From: an uncultured Clostridia bacterium
Lineage (GTDB): Bacteria; Bacillota; Clostridia; Christensenellales; UBA1242
Reading direction: 5' to 3'
Length of the DNA stretch: 60,830 bases
NCBI GenBank assembly: GCA_944377315.1
Contig: CALWEM010000021.1
Coordinates: forward strand, 1-60,830
This document shows positions 8,794 through 18,407 of this stretch, piece after piece. The first letter of the stretch is position 1. Each line of letters begins with the position of its first letter. The translations under genes and the position numbers were made by a program. Below the pieces are notes generated by a model that was not told the origin of the DNA, made no database searches, and saw only the letters and a list, made by a program, of their open reading frames with translations.

Positions 8794-10023
8794 TTATATT
8801 TGAAGTTCTCTGTCTATTGCTTGCAATAAATCTTCTTTTTCATTTCTGACCTTTCCATCAAAAACTTTGTTTAAAAGCATTTCCAAAAATCTGTCATAAC
8901 TTCGCTTGTCAAGTTTTGGAAAATTTTTCTCAATGTCATCTTTGCCAATTTTTAAATCACTCACCCTGACCACCAAGCCATATCTGTTGATATATTTATA
9001 GAAAAACAAATATTTATTCATCAAATGCTTGCTCTTTTTGGCAAGAAGTGGAAAAATCACATTGACGTATTCATAATATTTGAAAAAATATTCCTTGTTT
9101 TTCATCTTGTTGAGTCCATTATAAAAGCCTGCAAGATAGATAAAGATTTTTTGAATTTGTTTCAAAGTAAAACCAAATTGATTCTTCAAAAAATCTTCAA
9201 TGAAGGTTTGAAGGCACTCCGGCTTCACGCTGTCCACAATGTCAATCAAAAGTCCAAGCACGCGGTCGTCCACCTTTTTCACCATTTTATATTTTATGCT
9301 CTTGACTGGCAAACCAAAAAATTGCCAAATACCCAATTTGTTTAAGAGTTTCAAAGATTTCACAAAATTTCCCGGAGTTTCCTTATATCTTTTGTCACAA
9401 TACAAAATTTTTTCCAATTCGGCAAATTTTCTCAATGAAGAAATATCTCCCACATTTTTTGCCATTAGATGAGCATATTTCAAAGTTTCCTTGTCAATTT
9501 TGAGATTTAACTCACCCACAATACGCACCATTCTCAAAATTCTTTCACCATCGTTTTTCAAAACTTCTTCTGGCGAATTAATACACCTTAAAACACGCTG
9601 TTTGCAATCAATTAGTCCGTGATATGGGTCGACAATAATGTCTTTTGAGATGTTATAGTAAATGGAATTTATGGTGAAGTCGCGTCTTTTTGCATCCTCT
9701 TCCAAACTTGCCGTTCGTTCCACTTTGATTGGTTCGTGACTGCCGTTATCGTCATAAAAATCTTTTCTAAAAGATGTAAATTCATAGTTTTCATTGTTTT
9801 TTGAGATGGCAAGTGCGAAATATTTGGCGTTTTTAACTTTGACTTTGTATCCATTTTCTTTCAAAATTTTCGTCACTTCTTCAATATCCATATTACTTGC
9901 AAGGTCGATATCTGAACTTTTGATGTTTAGAAGGCAATTTCGCACATAACCACCCACAACATACAAGTCTTCCTTGAAAAGCTTACTCAATTTTATCAAA
10001 TTTTCAGAAACTGGAATAAACAT
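8794..10023 (-). CDS. cca: CCA-adding tRNA nucleotidyltransferase
   Basis: This 409-aa enzyme adds or repairs the CCA 3' end of tRNAs. The class II nucleotidyltransferase head shows YVVGGYVRNCLL and SDIDLAS (catalytic acidic residues), followed by KRRDFTINSIYYN and GERILRMVRIV of the neck. A helical tRNA-binding body makes up the rest. I start at the ATG preceded by GGGGTG rather than at an in-frame TTG four codons earlier. Both tRNAs seen in this window encode CCA, so here the enzyme may mainly serve repair or other tRNAs. Confidence 0.9.
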   Translation of the reverse strand: MFIPVSENLIKLSKLFKEDLYVVGGYVRNCLLNIKSSDIDLASNMDIEEVTKILKENGYKVKVKNAKYFALAISKNNENYEFTSFRKDFYDDNGSHEPIKVERTASLEEDAKRRDFTINSIYYNISKDIIVDPYHGLIDCKQRVLRCINSPEEVLKNDGERILRMVRIVGELNLKIDKETLKYAHLMAKNVGDISSLRKFAELEKILYCDKRYKETPGNFVKSLKLLNKLGIWQFFGLPVKSIKYKMVKKVDDRVLGLLIDIVDSVKPECLQTFIEDFLKNQFGFTLKQIQKIFIYLAGFYNGLNKMKNKEYFFKYYEYVNVIFPLLAKKSKHLMNKYLFFYKYINRYGLVVRVSDLKIGKDDIEKNFPKLDKRSYDRFLEMLLNKVFDGKVRNEKEDLLQAIDRELQI

Positions 10024-10087
10024 ATAACACCCCAAAAAACTTCCAAATCAAAAATTTGATTTGGCTATATAATAAAAATAAAACAAA

Positions 10088-10104
10088 TTGACACAAAATG
10101 TCAA
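10088..10104. promoter_or_regulatory. Inverted repeat TTGACA-N5-TGTCAA between cca and the ATPase gene
   Basis: A perfect 6-bp inverted repeat with a 5-nt spacer sits in the divergent intergenic region. Each arm is also a consensus -35 hexamer, one per strand. It could be an operator or simply back-to-back promoter elements. Confidence 0.35.
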
Positions 10105-10158
10105 GAAAATTGCTTTAATGTTTGACTTTTTTGTTAAAAATTTATAAACTATAAAGGA

Positions 10159-12777
10159 ATGAAAAACAAAAAATTTGTGAGTAAGAAAAAAAAGAATATT
10201 GAAAGGGATTTTCCAATTGTTCGCTATCAAACAGACAGGGAACACGGTCTTTCCGAGGAACAAATTGCCGAACGCAAAGAACACAAACTTGTCAACGACA
10301 CCAAAATCAAAACTTCCAACTCTGTTCTTTCCATCATCTGTAAAAATGTTTTCACTTTCTTCAACTGCATTTGGCTCATTATTGCCATTGCTTTGATGTG
10401 TGTGGGCGCTTGGGGTGATTTACTTTTCCTTTTTGTCGTCATTGCAAACACCGCAATTTCAATCATTCAAGAAATAAAATCCAAAAAAACTGTGGAAAGA
10501 TTGTCAATGGTCACTGCACCAAAAATCAAAGTCATACGAACTGGGCTTCAAATGGAAATCCGTGGCGAAGACTTGCTTCTTGACGACATTATGCTCCTTG
10601 AAAACGGCAATCAAATTCCGGCAGACTGCATTATTGTTGAAGGGACAGCAGAAGCAAATGAAAGTCTACTTACCGGCGAAAGTAACCTTATAAAGAAAAA
10701 AATTGGAGATATTTTGCTTGCCGGTTCTTTCCTTGTTTCCGGTCAGTGCTATGCAAGGGTTGATAAAGTCGGCAAAGACAACTATATTCAAACAGTTGCA
10801 GAGCGCACAAAAGACTTTAAACCGCAATCCTCCAACCTTTTCAAAGATTTGAACAACTTAATTAAAGTCATCATTTTGATTTTGATTCCGCTGGGCGTTT
10901 TAACCTTCTTCAAAGAAAGCGTCCTTCTTGGCAAAGATATTCAAGAATCCATCACCAGCACAAGCGGTGCACTCACCGGAATGATACCGGCAGGAATGTA
11001 TCTTTTAATCACAGTCGGTCTGTCTGTCGGCGTTATCAAACTTGCAAGGAAGAAAACGCTTGTCAAAAATTTGTATTCCATTGAAATGCTTGCAAGAGCA
11101 AATATTCTTTGTCTTGACAAAACAGGAACGATAACTGACGGCACAATGAATGTGGTGGAATATGGGACATATAATGGTGCCAATAAATCAAAAATTGAAA
11201 AAGTGATGGCAACAATCTTGCAACACCAAAAATCGATGAACGCAACAAGCATCGCACTTTTCAGCCATTTTGGCAAAGACACCGAAAGTCAAGTGAAGGA
11301 AGTTATTGAGTTTTCGTCCGAGAGAAAATATAGTGCAACCACCTTCAAAAATGGCAAAACCTATTATCTCGGCGCGCCAACTTTCATCAAATGTCCAATA
11401 AGTGCCGAGCAAAAAGAATATATCAACAAAAATATGGAAAAAGGCTTTCGCGTCATCGCACTTTGCGAAAGTGCTGGCTCGTATGATGAAAAAAATGCCG
11501 GCAAAAATGGAAAACTTGTGGCTATTTTTGTTCTTGAAGACCACATAAGAAAAGATGCCATCGAAACAATTGAATGGTTCAAGAAAAATGATGTGCAAAT
11601 CAAAATCATCTCCGGTGATGACGCCGTCACGGTTTCCAAAATTGCCAAGCGTGTTGGAGTTGAAGGCTATGACAAATATGTTTCTTTGGAAAATATCAGT
11701 CTTCAAGAAGTCGCTCAACTTGCCAACAAATTCACCGTCTTCGGACGCGTGACTCCTGAACAAAAACATATCATCATCAAAACTTTGAAAACACAGGGAA
11801 ATGTGGTGGCAATGACCGGGGATGGCGTCAACGATACCCTTGCTCTTAAAGAAGCCAACTGCTCAATCGCAATGGCAGACGGAAGCGAAGTTGCCAGAAA
11901 CATCTCACACCTTGTCCTTTTGGAAAGTAACTTTTCCGCTCTTCCAAGCATCGTCAATGAAGGCAGGCAAATTGTGAACAATGTTCAAAAATCTTCCGTT
12001 CTCTATCTGATGAAAACGCTGTTCACAATAATGCTTTGCATCACCACACTTGTCTTGAGAATTCAATATCCATTCACTCCAAAACAATTACTTCTTCTTG
12101 AAATGTTTGTGATCGGACTTCCATCCTTCATTCTGACCTTCCAGCCGAACAGCGACATCATACGAGGAAATTTCATACCGCAAGTTTTGAAAAAATCAAT
12201 TCCTGCCGCGTTTGTGATGTTCATTAATGTGCTTATTGTGGTGATTTTGGACAATAACACCGTGACCCTTTCAGATGACGAATTTTCGTCACTTTCCACT
12301 CTTCTCGTTCTCTTCACTGGCTACATTAACCTTGTTTGGACCTGCCTGCCACTAAATCTTTTGAAAACAATTTGTGTCACACTTTCCGCCGTCTTGATTG
12401 CCGGTGCACTTGCAGGACTCAGTTCCTTCTTTGGTATCACCACATATTCTCTTCCAGTTATTGTGACACTTTCGGCAATGCTTTTGACTTCAATCTTGGT
12501 CATCGTCATCGCTTTCTATATTAAAGAGTGGTATTTCCGCAAAAAATACGGCATTGAAGATATCACAAAAGTCAAGAAAACAGAGAGCGAGTTTGACAAA
12601 AAATTCAACAAACTTCTTCAAAAACTTGCCAAAAAGAAAAAGAAAGATGAAGTTTATGTGGAAGACAAAAAGACTCGCGAACTTCTTGAAAGTTTGAAAG
12701 CAAGTGGAAAAGCACACTTGACCGAAGAAAAGAGATTTAATGAACTTAAAAATCGACTCAACACTTTGAAAAAATAA
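10159..12777 (+). CDS. P-type cation-transporting ATPase
   Basis: The 872-aa membrane pump has the full P-type set: actuator LLTGES (T172-S175), M4 GMIPAGMYLL, the phosphorylation site LDKTGTITDG (Asp320), and the hinge MTGDGVNDTLALKEAN. Pairs of helices flank these domains and a Lys-rich cytoplasmic tail of about 90 residues follows. It has no N-terminal heavy-metal domain and no CPC motif, so it is not a copper or zinc pump. It resembles the Exp7-like and calcium-type P2 pumps of Gram-positive bacteria, but the ion cannot be assigned. TTGACT (10122-10127) and TATAAA (10143-10148) lie close upstream. AAAGGA abuts the ATG with no spacing, so it is unlikely to act as a normal ribosome binding site. 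Confidence 0.88.
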   Translation: MKNKKFVSKKKKNIERDFPIVRYQTDREHGLSEEQIAERKEHKLVNDTKIKTSNSVLSIICKNVFTFFNCIWLIIAIALMCVGAWGDLLFLFVVIANTAISIIQEIKSKKTVERLSMVTAPKIKVIRTGLQMEIRGEDLLLDDIMLLENGNQIPADCIIVEGTAEANESLLTGESNLIKKKIGDILLAGSFLVSGQCYARVDKVGKDNYIQTVAERTKDFKPQSSNLFKDLNNLIKVIILILIPLGVLTFFKESVLLGKDIQESITSTSGALTGMIPAGMYLLITVGLSVGVIKLARKKTLVKNLYSIEMLARANILCLDKTGTITDGTMNVVEYGTYNGANKSKIEKVMATILQHQKSMNATSIALFSHFGKDTESQVKEVIEFSSERKYSATTFKNGKTYYLGAPTFIKCPISAEQKEYINKNMEKGFRVIALCESAGSYDEKNAGKNGKLVAIFVLEDHIRKDAIETIEWFKKNDVQIKIISGDDAVTVSKIAKRVGVEGYDKYVSLENISLQEVAQLANKFTVFGRVTPEQKHIIIKTLKTQGNVVAMTGDGVNDTLALKEANCSIAMADGSEVARNISHLVLLESNFSALPSIVNEGRQIVNNVQKSSVLYLMKTLFTIMLCITTLVLRIQYPFTPKQLLLLEMFVIGLPSFILTFQPNSDIIRGNFIPQVLKKSIPAAFVMFINVLIVVILDNNTVTLSDDEFSSLSTLLVLFTGYINLVWTCLPLNLLKTICVTLSAVLIAGALAGLSSFFGITTYSLPVIVTLSAMLLTSILVIVIAFYIKEWYFRKKYGIEDITKVKKTESEFDKKFNKLLQKLAKKKKKDEVYVEDKKTRELLESLKASGKAHLTEEKRFNELKNRLNTLKK

Positions 12778-12791
12778 AATTTCAAAGTTTG

Positions 12792-12830
12792 AAAAAAGGA
12801 GTTATGCATCGAAAGCAAAACTCCTTTTTT
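12792..12830. terminator. Bidirectional intrinsic terminator
   Basis: A 12-bp stem (12792-12803 with 12819-12830) has A-rich and T-rich flanks on both sides. It lies between the convergent P-type ATPase and DUF2207 genes and can serve both. Confidence 0.85.
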
Positions 12831-12838
12831 TATTTTAA

Positions 12839-14023
12839 TTATTTCTTACTTTTCTTTTTCGAACCGCCAAACAAGTCGCCGAATATGGCAACCCCTTCGC
12901 CAAAGATAAAAAGTGCACTCAAAAGAGCAATTCCAGCAATAATTTCATTCCTTTCTTTCTTGTTTATCGTTTTAACAAAGTTATATTTCTCAATCCATTC
13001 ATCGCTCACATTCAAAACATATGCATACGGAATTATGTTATAAAAATTTTCTGGGTTTTCTTTTATTAACATCTCGATTTTTTCTTTTTCGGTTATTTCA
13101 AGATATCTTTTAAGCCCAAGCAATCTTCCGACCACAAATCTTCCTTCTTTGGTTCGATATTCCAAAAATGGACAAAGAATATATGTTACAAGGCAAAGCA
13201 AAGTGGCAATGGCAATCAAAAGAGTGATGTAAAGATTTGTGAACGAAAACGCCAAATTAAGTGTGGCAAAAAGCAAGAATAAAACGATGCCTGCAATATA
13301 TAAGCACAGTGATTTAAACTTTTTTTGAATATAGACTTTGTTCGAAATGTTTGAAAATATTGTGCTGATAGCAAAAATAATCACACCACAAATTATGCAA
13401 AATGTTCCGCCACCACCAAAAAAGTAGGAAATGCAAACAAGCAGGCAAGTAATTCCCAAAGTGAGCCAAGTTGATGCACTTTCAATTTTTGAATTAAAAT
13501 ATTTTTTGTTGTTTTCTTCGCGAATTTGATTTTTGATTGTCCAAACAACTGGTTTTATCATATTTGGCAAATCATTCAAATTTACTTCATCTCTTTGAGA
13601 AAAAATCGCAGTGAACATTGTCTTCTCATACGATTTCATCTTATCGTCAGCATCTTTTATTTTTTTCAAATTGACAGACTTGTCTTCATTCTGTTCAATT
13701 TTGATATATTTTTTCTCTGCCCAAAAAATTAGGAGTGCGCTTATGTCTTTGTCGTTTATATCTTTGTCAATAATATAACCTGCGTCTGTCGGCGTCATAT
13801 TGTCTGGTGCTGAAAATTCAACAACTTCAATAACCTTTCTTTTTCTGTTTATTATGACAAAAACGATTAAACCAATTAAATAAATTCCGCACAAAACCGA
13901 GAAAATTATGAATGCGATAAAATTTGAATCCACATTAGTCCACATTTCAAGCGGAATAACGCTCAACCCAACAAACAAAAATATCAAAATGAAAATGCCA
14001 ATTCCAATCAAATTTTTTTTCAT
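12839..14023 (-). CDS. DUF2207-type membrane protein lacking the N-terminal domain
   Basis: The 394-aa protein starts with two membrane helices (about residues 5-25 and 33-58), continues with a cytoplasmic domain containing PDNMTPTDAGYIIDK and ALLIFWAEKKYIKIE, then a further hydrophobic region and a GLKRYLEITEKE block. This is the C-terminal half of the DUF2207/YciQ family, whose function is unknown. Usual members are longer, with an exported N-terminal domain before the first helix; that domain is missing here. The ATG has a GGAG 6 nt upstream, so the short form looks intact rather than truncated by a frameshift. Confidence 0.75.
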   Translation of the reverse strand: MKKNLIGIGIFILIFLFVGLSVIPLEMWTNVDSNFIAFIIFSVLCGIYLIGLIVFVIINRKRKVIEVVEFSAPDNMTPTDAGYIIDKDINDKDISALLIFWAEKKYIKIEQNEDKSVNLKKIKDADDKMKSYEKTMFTAIFSQRDEVNLNDLPNMIKPVVWTIKNQIREENNKKYFNSKIESASTWLTLGITCLLVCISYFFGGGGTFCIICGVIIFAISTIFSNISNKVYIQKKFKSLCLYIAGIVLFLLFATLNLAFSFTNLYITLLIAIATLLCLVTYILCPFLEYRTKEGRFVVGRLLGLKRYLEITEKEKIEMLIKENPENFYNIIPYAYVLNVSDEWIEKYNFVKTINKKERNEIIAGIALLSALFIFGEGVAIFGDLFGGSKKKSKK

Positions 14024-14066
14024 ATTTTCTCCAAAGATAACATATTTTTTATTTGATTTTGGAGGA

Positions 14067-15473
14067 TTAGTTTAATTTTGAGATTTCATAGCCGTCTTTA
14101 TTGTCTTTAATCTCATAACCGGCTTGCAAAACTTCTTCTCTCAAACTGTCGGCAAGCGAAAAATTTCTTTCTTTTTTTGCTTGCCAGCGTTTTTCTGCCA
14201 AGGCTTTTATCTCGCTTGGTATTTCACTCTCATACTTTTTGTCCGTTTCTTCCACAAATTTCTTTGGATTTTCTTTGAATAACCCTAAAAGTGAATATGT
14301 TTTGAGAACGCTGTTCAAGGTTGCAACCACACTTTTGTCACCTTTTGAAATTTTGTCCTTGGCATCTTTGAAGATTCCAAACAAATAGGAAATTGCCTTT
14401 GAAGTGTTCAAATCGTCTTTCATCGCTTCATCAAAATCCTTATCGATTTTTTCATCTTCACCAGAAAATTTGCCAAATTTTTCTTCGGCTTCCAAAAGCA
14501 CTTTATAGAAATTATATAGATGTTTTTCGGTGTCCAAAAAGAGTTTGTCGGTGATGTTAATGTCAGTGTGATAAGAATTTTGAAGAAGAGCCATTTTGAT
14601 GACTTCAATATGATAATTTTTTCGCAAATCTTTCATCAAAAGCGAATTACCCAAACTTTTGCTCATCTTTTGTCCATTGACGCGAATAAGTCCATTGTGA
14701 ATCCAATATTTTGCAAATGGTTTCCCTGTCAAACTTTCCGTCTGCGCAATTTCATTTTCGTGGTGTGGGAAAAGCAAATCTCTTCCGCCACCGTGAATAT
14801 CAATTTGGTCGCCAAAAGTCACATAGTTCATAACAGAACATTCAATATGCCAACCCGGTCGTCCCTTTCCCCACGGCGAATTCCAATATGGCTCGCCCGG
14901 TTTTGCCGACTTCCAAAGAGCAAAATCAAGCGGACTTTTCTTTTCTTCATCATTTTCCACTCTGACTCCGTCAAGTGCTTCTTCTGTGCGTCTGCCAGAA
15001 AGTTTGCCATATTCTTTGAAGGTGTCGACTGAAAAATAAACATCGCCATTGTCTGTTGCATATGCTTTGCCTTTTTCAATCAATTTTTCGATGAATTTTA
15101 TCATATCATCAATGGTTGAAGTGGCATAAAGCCAAATATCCGGCTCGCCAATTTGAAAAGCCCTCATCTCTTTGTCGATTTTTTCAATCATCTCTTGCGC
15201 ATAATCTTTTGCCGGCACTTTCAGTTCATTACTTTTTGCAATAATCTTGTCATCAACATCGGTGTAGTTTCTTGCATACACCACATTAAAGCCAATTTTG
15301 ACAAGGAATTTTCTCATTATATCATAAATGAGCGCTTGATAGAGATGCCCAATATGTGCTTCGGCTGATGGTGTGATACCACAAGCATACATCTTCACAT
15401 TTTTGCCATCAAGTGGCACAAATTTTTCTTTTTGCCTTGTCAAAGAGTTATAAAATTTTATATCTTTTTCCAT
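14067..15473 (-). CDS. cysS: Cysteinyl-tRNA synthetase
   Basis: This 468-aa class I synthetase charges tRNA-Cys. The HIGH signature is at residues 40-43 ([10 protein letters not shown]), a zinc-ligand Cys at 31 (YACGITP), further ligands around GWHIECSV and FPHHENE, and KMSKS at 269-273. The C-terminal DALR/anticodon region is present and the length is normal. It starts 17 nt after the marR stop, so the two are probably cotranscribed. In Bacillus cysS precedes mrnC-rlmB-sigH; here that group is 25 kb away, so the ancestral cluster has been split. Confidence 0.95.
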   Translation of the reverse strand: MEKDIKFYNSLTRQKEKFVPLDGKNVKMYACGITPSAEAHIGHLYQALIYDIMRKFLVKIGFNVVYARNYTDVDDKIIAKSNELKVPAKDYAQEMIEKIDKEMRAFQIGEPDIWLYATSTIDDMIKFIEKLIEKGKAYATDNGDVYFSVDTFKEYGKLSGRRTEEALDGVRVENDEEKKSPLDFALWKSAKPGEPYWNSPWGKGRPGWHIECSVMNYVTFGDQIDIHGGGRDLLFPHHENEIAQTESLTGKPFAKYWIHNGLIRVNGQKMSKSLGNSLLMKDLRKNYHIEVIKMALLQNSYHTDINITDKLFLDTEKHLYNFYKVLLEAEEKFGKFSGEDEKIDKDFDEAMKDDLNTSKAISYLFGIFKDAKDKISKGDKSVVATLNSVLKTYSLLGLFKENPKKFVEETDKKYESEIPSEIKALAEKRWQAKKERNFSLADSLREEVLQAGYEIKDNKDGYEISKLN

Positions 15474-15490
15474 ATTAATCCCTAATTTCT

Positions 15491-15874
15491 TTATATTTTT
15501 TTATTCAAAAACACATTCAAAGTTTCAATTGCTTTTGAAACTTCCATATCATCTTCATCAAAGTTTTTCCCAACTTGCAAAAGATATTCACTCAAAACTT
15601 TCTTACCTTTTTCGGTCAAAAAAAGCATACGACAGCGCTTGTCAATCTCGCCCTGCTTTGAATATATGAGTTTTTCTTTTTCGAGTTCCCTTGTCATAAG
15701 AGCAAAGTTGGATTTCTTGATGCCCAATTTGTCAATAATCATCCCAACCGACAAATTTTCATATTCTTCAATGAAATACAAAATCTTCATTTTAAGAAGA
15801 TTGTTTCCAGCACAGTGCTTGGTGATATTTTCAAGGAGTGCTTCAATTTCAATTATTTTTTCATAATTTTTCAT
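15491..15874 (-). CDS. MarR-type transcriptional regulator
   Basis: The 127-aa protein has a winged helix: LSVGMIIDKLGIKKSNFALMTREL as the helix-turn-helix and ELEKEKLIYSKQGEIDKRCRMLFLTEKG as recognition helix end and wing, with the D-x-R wing signature of MarR regulators. The N- and C-terminal helices would dimerise. The ligand is unknown. It diverges from recD2 across 81 bp and is followed closely by cysS. Its promoter, TTGCAA-N17-TATAAT, ends 8 nt before the ATG, with no Shine-Dalgarno sequence. Confidence 0.8.
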   Translation of the reverse strand: MKNYEKIIEIEALLENITKHCAGNNLLKMKILYFIEEYENLSVGMIIDKLGIKKSNFALMTRELEKEKLIYSKQGEIDKRCRMLFLTEKGKKVLSEYLLQVGKNFDEDDMEVSKAIETLNVFLNKKI

Positions 15875-15882
15875 ACATAATA

Positions 15883-15911
15883 ATTATATAAAACTAAATT
15901 TTTTTTTGCAA
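15883..15911 (-). promoter_or_regulatory. Promoter of marR (leaderless type)
   Basis: TTGCAA (15906-15911), 17-nt spacer, TATAAT (15883-15888). The ATG begins 8 nt downstream of the -10 box, so the transcript would start at about the start codon. Confidence 0.6.
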
Positions 15912-15920
15912 CTATTTTGC

Positions 15921-15949
15921 TTGCTTTTTAAAGAAAAAATTACTAAAAT
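15921..15949 (+). promoter_or_regulatory. Promoter of recD2 (leaderless type)
   Basis: TTGCTT (15921-15926), 17-nt spacer, TAAAAT (15944-15949), then 6 nt to the ATG, with no ribosome binding site. It lies back to back with the marR promoter. Confidence 0.5.
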
Positions 15950-15955
15950 ATTAAT

Positions 15956-18196
15956 ATGGCTTTAATAGGAACAATTGAAGATATCGTTTTTCGCAACGAT
16001 GAAAATGGATACACTGTCGCAAAACTTGAAAAAGATGGCTCACTTGTCACGGTTGTGGGCAAATTTATTGATGTTCAAGTAGGGGCAACAGTTTCTTTGG
16101 AAGGAAAGTTTGAACGCTCAAAATTTGGCGTCCAATATGCTTTCACTTCATATGAACTCACGCTTCCAAAAACAATTGCTGGGATTGAAAAATATCTTGG
16201 CTCTGGACTTATTCGTGGAGTTGGTCCAATCACTGCAAAAAATATTGTGGAAAAATTTGGTGCTGAAACCTTGGAAGTCCTTGAATACACTCCTGAAAAA
16301 CTCGCTCAAATTCGTGGCATAAGCGACAAAAAGGCGATTGAAATCGGATTTTCATATCGTGAACATAAAGAGGTGCAAAACACCATAATCTTTTTGCAAT
16401 CCTACAATATCTCCACAAATATGTCGCTGAAAATATATAATGTCTATCGCGAAAAAACCACGGAAATTGTCAAAAATAACCCATACAAACTTATTGAAGA
16501 TATTGACGGCATCGGTTTCACCACCGCTGATCGCATTGCAAAAAACATCGGCATTCCGTCCGACAGCGAATTCCGTGTGCGTGCTGGACTTATTCATATT
16601 CTCAAGCAAAGTTGTGAAAAAAATGGCAACACCTATCTCCCAAAAGAATTACTTTTCTCGGAAAGTGCCAAAGCCCTTGACCTTCCATATGAAGAAAATG
16701 AAGAATTATACACCAAAACTTTTGACACGCTCTGTCTTGACAAAACTTGCGTGACGCTGTGGCAAGACAACAGAGAAATTGTTATGTTGTCAAAATATTA
16801 CTATTATGAAAACTCCATTGCCCAAAAACTGGCTTGGCTTAAAAATTGCAGTAAGATTGAAGATGCCGATGTCAACGATGAAATTGAAAATTTCCAACAA
16901 AAAAACAAAATAACCTTCCACGAAGAGCAGAAAAATGCTGTGAAAGGTGCGATAAAAAATGGTGTGTATGTCATAACTGGTGGGCCGGGAACTGGAAAAA
17001 CCACCATCATAAAATGCATCCTTGAAATTTTGGAAAATATGCAAAAGAAAGTGGCTCTTGTTGCACCGACCGGTCGTGCTTCCAAAAGAATGAGCGATTC
17101 AACTGGTCGTGAAGCAAAAACAATCCACCGACTTCTTGAAGTGAATGTCATCAAAACAACTGAAAGTTATTTTGTTCATAATGAACTTAATCCTTTGAAA
17201 GTTGATGCTGTGATTGTCGATGAAGTTTCAATGGTGGACGCTGCACTTATGTGTCACCTTTTGAAAGCCCTTCCGCGCGACTGCAAAATTATTTTGGTCG
17301 GCGACAAAGACCAGTTGCCAAGTGTTGGTGCGGGAAATGTCTTGGGTGATATTTTGTCAAGCGGTGTCATTCCATTTTGTATGCTGACAAAGATTTTCCG
17401 CCAAAGTGAAAAAAGTTTGATTATCACCAACGCTCATCTAATTAATGAAGGAAAAATGCCGATGATTGACAATTCAAGTATGGACTTTTTCTTTGAAAGC
17501 AAGAACGACCCAGAACTTATCAAAAACACCATTGTCAATCTTGTGACAGCGCGCTTGCCAAAATTTTTGAAAGTCGAACCAAAAGAAATTCAAGTGCTTG
17601 CACCAATGAAAGCAGGTGTCTGCGGAATTGAGAATTTGAACAAAACTTTGCAACAAGAAATTAACCCACCTTCTGCCAGCAAACCACAGATTGAAGTTGG
17701 TCAAACCATCTTCCGTTTGGGCGATAAAGTGATGCAAATCACAAACAACTATGACCTTGTTTGGAAAAAGCAAGGGAAATATGCAATGGAAGAAGGGCAA
17801 GGTGTTTTCAATGGCGATATCGGATATATCACATTGATTGACACAAACACTTCGGAAGTTAATGTGGAATTTGAAGACGGCAGAAATTGCCTATACACTC
17901 GACCTGACCTTCTTGACTTGTCACTTTCATACGCCATCACAATCCACAAAAGCCAAGGCTCGGAATTTGACACCATAATAATTCCAGCCATCGCTGGGCC
18001 AAGCATCATTTTGACACGAAATCTTATATACACCGCTGTCACCCGTGCTAAAAAAATGGTGGTGATTGTCGGTGAAAAACAATACCTTAAAAGAATGGTT
18101 TCCAACAAATACACTGTGACTCGCTTCACACTTTTGAAAACTCTTTTGAAAAATGCTGAAGAGCGAATGGAAAAACTTTTCAGTGAAGAAAATTAA
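15956..18196 (+). CDS. recD2: RecD2-type 5'-3' DNA helicase
   Basis: This 746-aa SF1B helicase belongs to the RecBC-independent RecD2 group. The N-terminal OB-like region (TIEDIVFRNDENGYTVAKLE) is followed by helix-hairpin-helix segments (GSGLIRGVGPITAKNIV and LIEDIDGIGFTTADRIA). The motor carries Walker A GGPGTGKTT (about residue 342), Walker B VDEVSMVD (about residue 422) and a C-terminal YAITIHKSQGSEFD (motif V/VI). RecD2 works in replication-fork maintenance and repair. Length is normal for the family. A strong hairpin terminator follows. Confidence 0.93.
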   Translation: MALIGTIEDIVFRNDENGYTVAKLEKDGSLVTVVGKFIDVQVGATVSLEGKFERSKFGVQYAFTSYELTLPKTIAGIEKYLGSGLIRGVGPITAKNIVEKFGAETLEVLEYTPEKLAQIRGISDKKAIEIGFSYREHKEVQNTIIFLQSYNISTNMSLKIYNVYREKTTEIVKNNPYKLIEDIDGIGFTTADRIAKNIGIPSDSEFRVRAGLIHILKQSCEKNGNTYLPKELLFSESAKALDLPYEENEELYTKTFDTLCLDKTCVTLWQDNREIVMLSKYYYYENSIAQKLAWLKNCSKIEDADVNDEIENFQQKNKITFHEEQKNAVKGAIKNGVYVITGGPGTGKTTIIKCILEILENMQKKVALVAPTGRASKRMSDSTGREAKTIHRLLEVNVIKTTESYFVHNELNPLKVDAVIVDEVSMVDAALMCHLLKALPRDCKIILVGDKDQLPSVGAGNVLGDILSSGVIPFCMLTKIFRQSEKSLIITNAHLINEGKMPMIDNSSMDFFFESKNDPELIKNTIVNLVTARLPKFLKVEPKEIQVLAPMKAGVCGIENLNKTLQQEINPPSASKPQIEVGQTIFRLGDKVMQITNNYDLVWKKQGKYAMEEGQGVFNGDIGYITLIDTNTSEVNVEFEDGRNCLYTRPDLLDLSLSYAITIHKSQGSEFDTIIIPAIAGPSIILTRNLIYTAVTRAKKMVVIVGEKQYLKRMVSNKYTVTRFTLLKTLLKNAEERMEKLFSEEN

Positions 18197-18214
18197 AAAT
18201 AAAAGAAAAATCAT

Positions 18215-18255
18215 CAAAAAAACAAGAAAAAATCAATTTTTTTCTTGTTTTTTTG
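18215..18255. terminator. Long bidirectional terminator after recD2
   Basis: An 18-bp perfect stem (18215-18232 with 18238-18255) made mostly of A/T pairs lies just after recD2 and before the convergent symporter gene. The remaining DNA to 18407 is A/T homopolymer runs without a gene. Confidence 0.75.
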
Positions 18256-18407
18256 ACAAAATTTGCATTTTTTTATTTTTTAAATATTTTTTATTGTTTT
18301 TTTTGATATATTTTTCTCGTTGAAAAAATGGGATTTTAAAGAATTTTTGTTTTATTTTTTTTAACTTTAATGAATTTTTATTTTTTTAAATTAAACAAAT
18401 CTATTTT

